A DNA stretch of 55,651 nt from Betaproteobacteria bacterium (GTDB lineage Bacteria; Pseudomonadota; Gammaproteobacteria; Burkholderiales; Burkholderiaceae_D), in the NCBI GenBank assembly GCA_016868055.1, contig VGHX01000008.1, positions 1 through 55,651 of the forward strand, read 5' to 3'. The translations under genes and the position numbers were made by a program. The notes under the pieces were generated by a model. The model searched no databases, had not been told where the DNA came from, and was given only the letters and a program-made list of their open reading frames with translations. This document shows positions 17,969-26,368 of this stretch, in pieces. How positions within the stretch are numbered: the stretch's first letter is position 1; the number at the start of each line of letters is the position of its first letter.

Positions 17969-18658
17969 GTGGGCAATGCCACTATGCGCGGCTCGGTTCG
18001 CTCAGTAATCATGGTACGAGACGAGCGCGAGGCTATGCGCCACGCGCGCGGCCATATCTCGGTCATCGACGATGACCCCTCAGTGCGCAGTGCGATCCGC
18101 GCCATATTGCTGCATCAGGGTTATGCGGTCGACGAGTTCTCTTCAGCCGCTGATTTCATTGAATTTGAACAGCGAGCCGATCCTATGTTTCCGGGCCCCC
18201 GCTGCTTGTTGTTGGATGTGAAGATGCCAAGCGTGTCCGGTCTTGATCTGCAACGCGAATTACAGCAGCGCGGCATAGCGGTGCCAATTGTGTTCATGAG
18301 TGGTGGCAGCAGCGCCGGCGAAGCGGTGCAGGCGATGAAAGGCGGGGCACTTGATTTTCTGATCAAGCCGTTTGATGACGGCCAGTTACTGGATTCTGTC
18401 GGCAAAGGCTTGCAAAGATACGTGGCGGATGTTCGCAAATCTTTGTCCTCAACCGATATGGAGACGCGGTTTGCGTCGCTGTCTGCGCGCGAAGCGCAAA
18501 TTGCACGTTTGGTATCGCAAGGCTTCATGAATCAACAAATAGCGAAGCAGCTGGGTATCGCCGAGCGTACGGTCAAACTACATCGCATGCATATGATGCG
18601 GAAGCTCGGCGCGACAAATGTTATCGAATTAGTACGCATCCTGGATGCCATCCCTTAA
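17969..18658 (+). CDS. FixJ/NarL-type two-component response regulator
   Basis: The receiver domain (about residues 28-145) has the acid pocket Asp34-36 (VIDDD), the phospho-acceptor Asp83 (LLLDVKMP), Ser111 and Lys133 (LIKPFD). The C-terminal LuxR-type helix-turn-helix (about 165-229) contains LSAREAQIARLVSQG and IAERTVKLHR. All receiver residues needed for phosphorylation are present. The start is uncertain: GTG 17969 gives 229 residues, and ATG 17984, 18011 or 18035 would trim a non-conserved lead without touching the receiver. The natural partner is the histidine kinase at 20253. Confidence 0.88.
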   Translation: MGNATMRGSVRSVIMVRDEREAMRHARGHISVIDDDPSVRSAIRAILLHQGYAVDEFSSAADFIEFEQRADPMFPGPRCLLLDVKMPSVSGLDLQRELQQRGIAVPIVFMSGGSSAGEAVQAMKGGALDFLIKPFDDGQLLDSVGKGLQRYVADVRKSLSSTDMETRFASLSAREAQIARLVSQGFMNQQIAKQLGIAERTVKLHRMHMMRKLGATNVIELVRILDAIP

Positions 18659-18789
18659 TCCATCGCCTTGGGTTACCCTTAGGTGCTATGGTGGATTTTC
18701 TCTGGCGAAGCTATCTTTCACCGCTTGGCGACATTAACAACTATCCTTGTCGCCCGACACCAAGCAATAACAACGATGGAGTGTCCCGC

Positions 18790-19146
18790 ATGACCCCGAA
18801 TTCGATTGCGCTCAATAACGCTGCGCCTGAGATCGTTCCGCCAAACTTGAGTGGGCGTTCGGAAGTTATTGCCGAGATTTCGCGCAAATGGTTAGCCGGG
18901 ATTGATCCTTCGCAGTTCCGAGCGTGTCACGAGTATCTTCTGGCGGTGCGACTGGCGCGTCATATGACCAAGACCGATGTGGTCACTGCCAGCATGTTAG
19001 ATGGTGATCCCGCGTCAGGTGTTTCGTTGCCCACTGTCTCAAAAATCGAGAGCGGTACCTATGGTGAACCAGGCTTCCGTACCATGATCCGGTTAGCGCG
19101 TGGCTACGGCATCAGCATCAGCTCCCTCGAGCGATTTTTTGTGTGA
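18790..19146 (+). CDS. Xre-family helix-turn-helix protein
   Basis: The ATG at 18790 is preferred over upstream 18688 because GGAG lies at 18778-18781 and the upstream part is unlike a protein domain. The 118 residues contain an Xre domain in the second half (LLAVRLARHMTKTDVV, then LPTVSKIESGTYGEPGF and YGISISSLERFF). The first 45 residues are not recognised. The stop overlaps the GTG of the next gene by four bases (GTGA), so it is translated together with the RodZ-like protein. Role unknown. Confidence 0.7.
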   Translation: MTPNSIALNNAAPEIVPPNLSGRSEVIAEISRKWLAGIDPSQFRACHEYLLAVRLARHMTKTDVVTASMLDGDPASGVSLPTVSKIESGTYGEPGFRTMIRLARGYGISISSLERFFV

Positions 19147-20198
19147 GTATCCCCTTCGAATCAGGTGGGCGCCAGCGTCCGGTGAATGTCAGTGTGGACG
19201 ATGCTGATGAGGTCGTCATTGATGGCACACGGCTGAAGCAGGAGCGTATAGAACGCGGATTGTCGGTGTCCGAGGCGGCGCGCATGGCAACCTTGTCGCG
19301 CGAGCAGATCGAACAAATAGAAAATGGTGGTCTACGAGCGTTTTACGGGGCTCGTCATAAATTGCTGGCAGCGCGTAAGTACGCCGATGTATTTGAGATA
19401 GATCTGTCCGAGCTGGTACCGCAGGCACCTCCCCCGGTGAGTCGATCCTACGCACCTGCTGACCCGGTTCCAAGCCCGGCGATGGTCATGGCCCCACCCC
19501 CGGCCGAGAGCGGCAGAGGGATGATGGCGCAGCCGGCTAATCGATCAAATTTTGAATCTCGGCGTGTTCCGCTAATCGCAGTGATTATTGTGGTGCTGGT
19601 GATTTGCTTCTCTATCTTGCGCGGTCTTACGCCCACACCCAAACCGGCGGGTGATCCGATCGATGAGTCCACTGTTGAGCCAGTTGCTACCGAAACCGCT
19701 TCGCCAACTACTGACGGTACTGCCTCAGCGGCGGCAACAGTGACGGCGGCAATGCCCGACCCCGCTGTGTCAGCGCCGCCAAGCGCGACAGAAGACGCGC
19801 CTTCGCCCGCTGTAGCTGCAGTGGCGGTGGACCCAAACCCCGACGAGGGGCCTGACCCGTGCGCAGTCAGTACGGGTGGCGATGTGGCGCGTTGGGCGCC
19901 TGCACAAGTGAGGGCGACTTACACGCGGCTATATCTAGGTAGCTACACCGAGTCGACGCTTTGCGTAATTGATTCGACCGGCGCTGCAAAACCATTCAAA
20001 CTAAAAGCGGGCGCAACCACCAGCCTGTCGGGCAAGCCACCTTATACGATTCATTCCCCACAGCTACCCAAGCTGCAAATTTATTTGCAGGGTCTTAAGG
20101 TGAAGGTACCTGCCGGCGCTGTATCGATACAGCTGTTCACCACGCAATCGATCATTCCGCCAGACGCAGATAAGCCGGCAGAAACGAGCACGCAATAG
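19143..20198 (+). CDS. RodZ-like membrane protein with cytoplasmic HTH domain
   Basis: Layout resembles RodZ: a cytoplasmic helix-turn-helix (about residues 28-92; LKQERIERGLSVSEAAR), a single transmembrane helix (about 142-160), a long Ala/Pro/Thr-rich linker, and a C-terminal periplasmic domain (about 240-351) with LKAGATTSLSGKPPYTI, as in the DUF4115 domain of RodZ. It is not likely to be the cell-shape RodZ itself, because that gene usually sits with ispG/hisS and this one sits in a two-component cluster. It could sense the periplasm and pass a signal to the HTH or kinase. Start is GTG 19143, overlapping the previous stop. Confidence 0.72.
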   Translation: MSIPFESGGRQRPVNVSVDDADEVVIDGTRLKQERIERGLSVSEAARMATLSREQIEQIENGGLRAFYGARHKLLAARKYADVFEIDLSELVPQAPPPVSRSYAPADPVPSPAMVMAPPPAESGRGMMAQPANRSNFESRRVPLIAVIIVVLVICFSILRGLTPTPKPAGDPIDESTVEPVATETASPTTDGTASAAATVTAAMPDPAVSAPPSATEDAPSPAVAAVAVDPNPDEGPDPCAVSTGGDVARWAPAQVRATYTRLYLGSYTESTLCVIDSTGAAKPFKLKAGATTSLSGKPPYTIHSPQLPKLQIYLQGLKVKVPAGAVSIQLFTTQSIIPPDADKPAETSTQ

Positions 20199-20252
20199 GC
20201 AAGTATCCTGAATAAGCCTACCTGAATAGCCGTTAATCACGGTCTATCAATC

Positions 20253-21758
20253 ATGCCGTATTTTCATCCACAAACCGTCATACTCATGATCTGCATGGTC
20301 TATCTGGTCATGCACGCAGTGATCTGGTTTGCGTTATCCGAGCAACGTGATTCACAAGTAAGGCTCTGGTGCCTCTCTGGGGTACTGAGCGGGATTGCAG
20401 TTATCCCGCTGTCAATGCGCGGTATAGTCAGCGAGTGGGCATTCATCTATATCGGACAGATTCCGATGGTGGTTGGGAATGCAGGCCGATGTATTGCGCT
20501 GCGGATGTTTTTCGGCAAGGTGTCTGCCCGAGCAAAATGGTTTTACTCGCTCACAACGATCATTTTTTTAGGTACCTTTATCGGCGCTTACCATGCTGGC
20601 GTCTCCGAGTACTACTTGCGCGTGTATTACTTCGGGTTTTACGCATTTATCTTGATAGATTATTTCCTGCTGGGCTATTGGTTGAAAGGTAATCGGCAAA
20701 GTCTGGGTGCGGACCTATTGATGGCCGCAGGTATCGGATTTTATTCGACACAGGCAGTACGCGCTGTCGGTATAGCGATTGATCCTCAGTCAATGGATAT
20801 CTATTCCAATACGCCTGATCAAGTCTTGATGGTGCTCGGTCAGATGATCTGCATACCGCTCACAAATATCGGTTTCTTGCGGATCTTTCTCGAGCGTCGT
20901 GAGGCCGACCGACTGCAGACCGAGCGTGAGCTATCGGCAGCAGAAACTCGTCAAGCCTTGCTGGGGCAGCACCAGCAAGAGTTAAAGCATCTTCTGCAAG
21001 AGCGCGAAGAGATTATTCGCCAGCTAACCTTGTCGAATAAATCCGCATCTATGGGTGCGCTGGTGGCGAGTTTGGCGCATGAGCTGAATCAGCCACTCTG
21101 CTCGATCCGCTTGAACACACAGCTGGTCGAGCGGCTGCTACTAGAGAAAAAAGCAGCGCCGGAGATAGATGATCAGATCACGCAACTTGTGGTGCAGGTT
21201 AATCGAGATAATCGCCGTGCCGCGGACATTATTGTCAAACTACGCAAGCTATTCGAAGATCGAAGCGGCGCTACAGTCAGGCTGGATATCAACGATCTGG
21301 TGCGGGATTGTGCTGCCTTGATCATGCCGTACGCCACCTCCAAGCAAGTACAGTTGCAGTATCAATGTGGTGATCCTTGCCCGGTCATCGGTGATCAGAC
21401 TCAGCTTCAGCAGGTTGTGTTGAATGTCATGAACAATGCTGTCGAGGCCGCATCAGAGGCATCACTCAAGCCCGGTCGCGTGGAGGTGAGTAGTATCTGT
21501 GTCGATAGCGAAGTTGTGCTGACAGTCACCGACAACGGTCCCGGTATCAGCCAAGACATGCAGCAATCGATTTTTGAATTATTCAAGACCAGCAAGACCG
21601 ACGGTATGGGCGTCGGACTATGGCTATCAAAAACCGTGGTCAATGCGCATCTTGGAGATATTCATTTCGACAGCCGCCCTGGTGTCGGTGCGAGTTTCGA
21701 AGTTCGTCTGCCACTTGATCTTGGCGGCGTAGCACAGCCAAGTCGACTCACTGCCTAA
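20253..21758 (+). CDS. Seven-helix membrane histidine kinase
   Basis: The N-terminal half has about seven transmembrane helices (about residues 8-27, 38-58, 62-85, 96-114, 121-146, 152-176 and 191-212) and no PAS or HAMP domain. A coiled coil (about 213-262) leads to the dimerisation domain with the H box LAHELNQPL (phospho-acceptor His276). The ATPase domain has Asn394/Asn395 (NVMNNAVEAA), Asp427 (DNGPGIS) and a GMGVGLWLS glycine box. All catalytic motifs are intact. The ligand of the seven-helix module is unknown. Partner: the FixJ-type regulator at 17969. Confidence 0.88.
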   Translation: MPYFHPQTVILMICMVYLVMHAVIWFALSEQRDSQVRLWCLSGVLSGIAVIPLSMRGIVSEWAFIYIGQIPMVVGNAGRCIALRMFFGKVSARAKWFYSLTTIIFLGTFIGAYHAGVSEYYLRVYYFGFYAFILIDYFLLGYWLKGNRQSLGADLLMAAGIGFYSTQAVRAVGIAIDPQSMDIYSNTPDQVLMVLGQMICIPLTNIGFLRIFLERREADRLQTERELSAAETRQALLGQHQQELKHLLQEREEIIRQLTLSNKSASMGALVASLAHELNQPLCSIRLNTQLVERLLLEKKAAPEIDDQITQLVVQVNRDNRRAADIIVKLRKLFEDRSGATVRLDINDLVRDCAALIMPYATSKQVQLQYQCGDPCPVIGDQTQLQQVVLNVMNNAVEAASEASLKPGRVEVSSICVDSEVVLTVTDNGPGISQDMQQSIFELFKTSKTDGMGVGLWLSKTVVNAHLGDIHFDSRPGVGASFEVRLPLDLGGVAQPSRLTA

Positions 21759-21800
21759 CAACAAAGTATTTGATCAGCAAAGATTTTTCTAGGAAGTCTA

Positions 21801-21916
21801 TAGCCGTAGCGCTCAATGAGCTTTTTATTTTTCAAGGAATTCTGTAGCTATAGTGCCCAATAACTTTTTTATTGCTCAAGGAATTCTGTAGCCGTAGCGC
21901 TCAATAATTTTTTTCG
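21801..21916. repeat. 44-bp tandem repeat at the 3' end of modA
   Basis: Two full 44-base units (21801-21844 and 21845-21888) and a partial third (21889-21916) share TAGCCGTAGCGCTCAAT and TCAAGGAATTCTG. The unit furthest into modA encodes its closing residues KKIIERYGYRIP; the outer units lie beyond the stop. The array looks like a tandem duplication of the last codons of modA. Confidence 0.85.
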
Positions 21917-22718
21917 ATTTGTCTGACTTTAGATAGTCGATCAGTGCAGAGGCAGCTTGCGATTCCTTACCCGGGTTGAGTAGTACGATATCTTGCTTGA
22001 GTTGTTCATGCATCGCCTCTGGGACAAGCCAGGCAGAGCCGGACTTGATCTTGCCACTATCCCACACCTGAGAGAGGGCGACGAAGCCAAGCTGCGCATT
22101 ACCTGTCGTAACAAATTGGTGCGCTTGCGTGATGCTCTCGCCTTGGACGACGCGCGGCTCGATACTGCTGAGTACGCCAAGTTTCTGCATCGTCTGCACT
22201 GCAGCGCGTCCGTAAGGTGCAAGCTTGGCGTTGGCGATCGATAAGAACTTGAACTTATCGCTCTTTAGCACAGCGCCGCCTTGATCCACTAATTTATCGT
22301 CTGGTGACCACAGCACCAAGCGCCCGATTGCATAGGTAAATTGGCTACCCGACACTGCCTTACCTTCTTTGATCAGCCTGGCAGGGGTTTCATCATCCGC
22401 TGATAGAAATACCTCGAACGGCGCGCCGTTAGTAATCTGCGCATAAAACTTGCCAGTGGCGCCCTGTGACAGATTAAGCCTATGCCCGGTATCTTTTTCG
22501 AACTCAGCGGCGATGTCTTTCATCGGCTGAGCGAAATTACCTGCTACAGCGACCTTGACTTCAGCAGCATTGACACTCGTGAATATCAATAGAAAGAATG
22601 CAAACCAAAGCGGTATGCTGATTTTTTTGTCGTTACATGCTGTATCTGTAAATTTCATATGAGTGAACGTCATATTAGTAAATTTCGTACAAGTGAATTT
22701 CATACCAGTGAATTTCAT
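21876..22718 (-). CDS. modA: Molybdate ABC transporter substrate-binding protein
   Basis: Periplasmic oxyanion-binding lipocalin-like (type II) binding protein. The mature part begins near AEVKVAVAGNFAQP, and family motifs LSQGATGKFYAQI, EVFLSADDETPARL and FVALSQVWDSG are present, about 230 residues in all. The N-terminus is odd: five iterated MKFT-like units (15-bp tandem repeats) precede the hydrophobic signal helix (LWFAFFLLIFTSVNA). I chose ATG 22718 because AAGG is eight bases upstream. The last repeat ATG at 22658 would give a normal signal peptide and could be used instead. No modB or modC follows, so the permease and ATPase must lie elsewhere or be absent. Confidence 0.85.
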   Translation of the reverse strand: MKFTGMKFTCTKFTNMTFTHMKFTDTACNDKKISIPLWFAFFLLIFTSVNAAEVKVAVAGNFAQPMKDIAAEFEKDTGHRLNLSQGATGKFYAQITNGAPFEVFLSADDETPARLIKEGKAVSGSQFTYAIGRLVLWSPDDKLVDQGGAVLKSDKFKFLSIANAKLAPYGRAAVQTMQKLGVLSSIEPRVVQGESITQAHQFVTTGNAQLGFVALSQVWDSGKIKSGSAWLVPEAMHEQLKQDIVLLNPGKESQAASALIDYLKSDKSKKIIERYGYRIP

Positions 22719-22722
22719 ATTG
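22648..22722. repeat. 15-bp tandem repeat over the translation start of modA
   Basis: Five units (22648, 22663, 22678, 22693 and 22708, each 15 bases) follow the pattern GTGAATTTCATATTA with small changes. Read on the minus strand each gives a MKFT-like pentapeptide, and three begin with an in-frame ATG-AAA. Because the unit is a multiple of three, gain or loss keeps the frame and only lengthens the n-region of the signal peptide. Confidence 0.9.
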
Positions 22723-23068
22723 CTTACCTTGAATGCCAATAGGATGCGGCAGTAGAACTTGTATTCCGCGCCAACTGAGACCCCAGTTTGACTTGCCTAG
22801 CCACCTGCACACCGGCCAAGCGCTAGCGCCATTTGGTTCAGCGAATTTTTCATCTTATGAGCTTTTCCTGGCCTTGAAAATGTATTTGAATATATTTTGA
22901 TAAACGCGACTCCACCGCCGCTTACGCATGAAAATCCGAGTTGATGTAACCCTGAACCGATTCTAAATATATCAAAGTAAATCTTGTTCAAAGTTTATTG
23001 AGGTTTATTTTGCTTGTCAACTCAGGTAGATTAGAAAAAGCTAACGCAATCGCTTCACTATTTTTTAA

Positions 23069-23887
23069 ATGACAACTTATAGAGATGCTTCATTGCCGCT
23101 CGCGCTGGACGCCGAGCTGACGCTGCGCCATGGTGACGCGGTGCTCGCCAACCGAAAGCGCATCGAGCTGCTGAGGCAGATTGGGCTCACCGAAAATCTC
23201 ACCAAGGCGGCAAAGATCGCTGGCTACAGCTACAAAGGCGCGTGGGACACGATTGATCAAATGACGCAGCTGACCGGCGACCGACTACTCGAGCGGCACG
23301 CCGGTGGCAAAGGCGGTGGCCGCACCCGGCTGACCGAGCGCGGCAAGCAGCTACTGAAAAATTTTGACTTGATTAGCGCCGAGCATGAACGCTTTATTCA
23401 ACGCCTCAATCGTTTAGCCAATGATCTGGAGGCTGACTATGCGCAGCTCACCGACATTGCAATGAAAACCAGCGCACGTAATCAATTCGGCGCCATCATT
23501 GTCGCTATGCTGCAAGGCCCTGTGAATGATGAAATTGGTCTGCAGCTGAACGACAACCTCAGGCTGACCGCCTCGATCACACACGAGAGCTGCCGTGAGC
23601 TACAGCTAAACATCGGTGCCAAGGTGTTTGCCTTGATCAAGGCATCTGCGATAAAGATAACACTGCCGTCGGCATCAACCGTTCATGGTGTGAACCAGTT
23701 ACGCGGGCAGATTATGCTACTGATGCGTGGTGAACGTAGAGCCGAGCTTCAGATCACTACTGATGACGGACTACCCTTAGTTATTACCATCGACAACTCC
23801 GTCATTGATGCGTTGCAGCTTGCAACGCTGTCGCGTGTTAATTGTTATGTTGATCCATCGGACGTGATCCTTGCTGTCGCTGCTTGA
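23069..23887 (+). CDS. modE: ModE-type molybdate-responsive transcriptional regulator
   Basis: Protein of 272 residues with a LysR-like winged helix at the N-terminus (about residues 18-125; LRQIGLTENLTKAAKIAGYSYKGAWD, LTERGKQLLK) and two TOBE/mop molybdate-binding modules (about 135-200 and 205-270; SARNQFGAIIVAM and VFALIKASAIKITLPS). Typical ModE represses molybdate uptake genes when molybdate is plentiful. It is divergent from modA with 350 bases between the starts, consistent with control of modA. The intergenic region 22723-23068 is AT-rich; I could not find a clear ModE box. Length is normal for ModE. Confidence 0.87.
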   Translation: MTTYRDASLPLALDAELTLRHGDAVLANRKRIELLRQIGLTENLTKAAKIAGYSYKGAWDTIDQMTQLTGDRLLERHAGGKGGGRTRLTERGKQLLKNFDLISAEHERFIQRLNRLANDLEADYAQLTDIAMKTSARNQFGAIIVAMLQGPVNDEIGLQLNDNLRLTASITHESCRELQLNIGAKVFALIKASAIKITLPSASTVHGVNQLRGQIMLLMRGERRAELQITTDDGLPLVITIDNSVIDALQLATLSRVNCYVDPSDVILAVAA

Positions 23888-24089
23888 GTACATCGCTGCG
23901 CAGCATCATCCTCGTGTATCGATCGATCTCACTCATCGTACATATTTAGTCAGATCAAGTTGATACCGGTTTACGTGCTTTGAGCAGCCGCACCTGCGCG
24001 CCTGTTCAGGGAAATTATCGAAAAGATTTGCTCTAGTATCGCCTCCATCTTTCCGCTGACATGCGGTAATTCAGGTGAAGGGGAGCACT

Positions 24090-24876
24090 ATGCAAACACT
24101 ACAAACGTCGATCGATGAAGCAGTCGAACATCGCGCTGTTGGCGATATCGGTCGCTATTCACGAATGGCCGATAATTTTCCGCGGCTATGGTCAAACGTC
24201 GAGCAGGTCTACCAAATACTTCGCATCGAGGCCGATGACTCACTTGGTACTGATGCGTACCGGTTTCAACACATCAAATCAAGAACCGGCTCGCGCGTGT
24301 ATACCGGCGGTGATCGCTGTGATGCAATTTTTATCGTATATGCAGGTTTTCTCAAGACCTCGTGGATTGATAAATACGGGAATGAGAAAATTCTTGATTT
24401 TCCGATGAAGGGTGATCTGATCGGTTTCGATGGTATCGAGTCCAAGACGTTCAAGAACACCTTAGTCGCTTTGTCGGATATCGAATTGATCGTCGTGCCG
24501 CTAGAGTTTTTTAGTGGTACTGGCGGTAAGGCGCATGGCTTCCGCCGTCGCCTGATGGAGCTGATGAGTCAGGCTGATCAGTGGTCAAAAAGTTGGCTAT
24601 ATGATGGGCACGCTACCGGCCGAAGCGCGCGTTGCGAAATTCCTGCTATCGATCTCGCAAAAATTTCGGGGGATGGGCTTCTCGGACAAGTAATTTCATT
24701 TACGCATGACGCGCGAAGACATTGGCAGTTATCTTGGGCTCACGCTGGAAACGGTGAGCCGCACGCTGTCCGGCTTCGCCCGCGGCGGGTATATCCGTGT
24801 CGATCAGAAATACATTGAGATCGTCGACCCCGATGGCCTCAAGCTATTGCGGCGCCTGCCTGCATTGAAACGATAG
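24090..24876 (+). pseudogene. Crp/Fnr-family regulator broken by frameshift and stop
   Basis: The cyclic-nucleotide-like sensory domain is readable from ATG 24090 (AAGGGGAG upstream) to about 24599. A single-base shift near 24600 then moves the homology to another frame, where MMGTLPAEARVAKFLLSISQ and the HTH (MTREDIGSYLGL, ETVSRTLSGFARGGYIR) continue to a proper stop at 24874-24876. In that frame a TAA interrupts the segment before FHLRMTRED (near 24690). No CxxC cluster for an Fe-S centre is visible in the N-terminus. Two independent lesions argue for true decay rather than a sequencing slip. Confidence 0.82.
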
Positions 24877-25039
24877 AGCGTGTTAACAGCCAGCGCTGGG
24901 GCGCCAAAGGCTCCCCGGGCTGGCGCGGGTAGCGCTCACGTTACGGGGTGGATAAGGTATATTTTTGGTGCAGATGTGGCCACGCCAGTTAGAATAGAGC
25001 AGCCTTTATTGCGGTGACCCCGCCGATCGGAGTGTGCTC

Positions 25040-25420
25040 ATGTCTGACGAAGCCAAGATTTTTCGTGGGGATCACGATCCCCAAATCGGTGCCGCCGAAA
25101 GCGCGCCGCGCCCGCGCCGTCAACCACCCGCCCAACCTCAGCCGGTACAGAGCACCGTAGTGCCCGAGCCGGTGCCGGCGGCAACGGCGGGCACTGCACA
25201 GGCCGATGACGCTGTTAAGCCTGTCGTGCCGCCGGTAGCGGCCGCCAAGGTAGAGCCAGAGCTGGATTTTCATATCGACGAATCACAGCTTTGGCACTCA
25301 TCAGAGGCGGTCAAGAAGCGTATCAGTGAGATGGCGTCGGTAGCGCATCAAACAGCCCACTTGCTCGATGAGCAGGCCGAGGAGGCCGCGCGAATTGCGC
25401 AGCGGATCAAGTCAATTTAA
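25040..25420 (+). CDS. Conserved-looking small protein, Pro/Ala-rich with coiled-coil C-terminus
   Basis: ATG 25040 (GGAG at 25029-25032) gives 126 residues; an earlier GTG at 25034 is less well placed. Residues 1-80 are low-complexity, rich in Pro, Ala and Gln. The last 45 (from LWHSSEAVKKRISEM to ARIAQRIKSI) look like an amphipathic helix or coiled coil. No signal peptide, membrane helix or known domain is evident. I do not recognise the family. It is followed 37 bases later by a winged-helix gene and may form a two-gene unit with it. Confidence 0.5.
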   Translation: MSDEAKIFRGDHDPQIGAAESAPRPRRQPPAQPQPVQSTVVPEPVPAATAGTAQADDAVKPVVPPVAAAKVEPELDFHIDESQLWHSSEAVKKRISEMASVAHQTAHLLDEQAEEAARIAQRIKSI

Positions 25421-25457
25421 AGTGGCATCTATCTGATCCGCTCGTTTCGCTACCGCC

Positions 25458-25826
25458 ATGAATCGATCAACAACGACCACGATGGACGTTAAACATATTG
25501 CCCGCTTCCTGGGGGCCTTGTCTATCGAGGAGCGTGTTCAGATCATTCAGCAATTGCTTGCGGTAGGTAGTGACGGCCTGTCGGTGCAAGATATCGCGGT
25601 GCGCACCGAACTGGGCGCCTCTGCCGTGTTTAAACAATTAGAGGCGCTCGCGGGTATCGAGCTGGTATTCGTCAAGTCGGTCGATAACACCAAGGTTTAC
25701 ATTGCCAATACGCTGCTGCTTGATGAATTGTTTGCATCGTTGTACCAGCAATACGGGCCATCCATTCATGCCCGACTGGCGCAGCAACTGCGCGAGGCGC
25801 TGGAGAATCAGTCGGCTCAGCCTTAG
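25458..25826 (+). CDS. Winged-helix (ArsR-like) transcriptional regulator
   Basis: Protein of 122 residues with an ArsR/MarR-type winged helix: FLGALSIEERVQIIQQLL forms the first helices and LSVQDIAVRTELGASAVFKQ the recognition part, followed by a wing (LVFVKSVDNTKVYIAN). No ELCVC-type metal site is seen, so it is probably not an arsenic sensor. A second in-frame ATG at 25482 (MDVKHIAR) is an equally possible start. Function and target unknown; the neighbour upstream has no known role. Confidence 0.65.
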   Translation: MNRSTTTTMDVKHIARFLGALSIEERVQIIQQLLAVGSDGLSVQDIAVRTELGASAVFKQLEALAGIELVFVKSVDNTKVYIANTLLLDELFASLYQQYGPSIHARLAQQLREALENQSAQP

Positions 25827-25920
25827 GTGTAAAACGCTCCTCTAATCAGCTGTCACCCTGTTCAAGGCGATTGGTAGTGGTTTTCATGCTACCGAGGTAT
25901 CGCAGGATTATCTAAGCGAC

Positions 25921-26331
25921 TTATCGGCACTCGCTGTCAAATTTTTCGGTAGCGCGCCTAAGCCGAATTTTCGCCTTATGGGCTTTGTCGAGCGTCGACT
26001 CGCGCACATCTTCTTCCCGCCACTTGACCTGTAATGCCAATGATCGGCATTTGCGTTCACGAGCTGCCGCGCCGCGTGCAGCGAGGTCACGAATCTGCTG
26101 ATCTTGCCGCTCACGTTGCTCTCGCAATTTTTGCAAGCGACTTACCTCGCTGCGTTCATTTTTACTGACGGGATCAGCGCTATCTGTTGTTGATGACGCT
26201 TGTGATATGTCGAGTTGGCTGCCAGCACAAGGCAGATCGGAGTAGCTGATTTTTCCGCTCGATTCACATCGGTACACGGCGTAAGCTACAAACGGTTGCA
26301 GCAGTAATGACAACACCAGAAAAAACTTCAT
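25921..26331 (-). CDS. DUF4124-type exported protein
   Basis: Signal peptide (MKFFLVLSLLLQPFVAYA), then the DUF4124 core (YRCESSGKISYSDLPC; two cysteines that could form a disulphide), then a long charged helical part from about residue 58 to 136, rich in Arg and Glu. The family is common in beta- and gammaproteobacteria and has no assigned biochemical activity. It is probably monocistronic; the next gene (FAD oxidase) ends 38 bases upstream of its start. Confidence 0.72.
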   Translation of the reverse strand: MKFFLVLSLLLQPFVAYAVYRCESSGKISYSDLPCAGSQLDISQASSTTDSADPVSKNERSEVSRLQKLREQRERQDQQIRDLAARGAAARERKCRSLALQVKWREEDVRESTLDKAHKAKIRLRRATEKFDSECR

Positions 26332-26368
26332 AGCAACCCCCGAGACAGTAAGTGCCCGGGAATCTTGC

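Noticed and set aside
22797-22991. Minus-strand frame of 64 codons between modA and modE
   Set aside because: No domain, no Shine-Dalgarno; it sits in the AT-rich control region of two divergent genes.
23954-23964. ATCAAGTTGAT palindrome upstream of the broken Crp/Fnr gene
   Set aside because: The half-sites are like FNR boxes but inverted, with the wrong spacing (one base instead of four); not enough to call a site.
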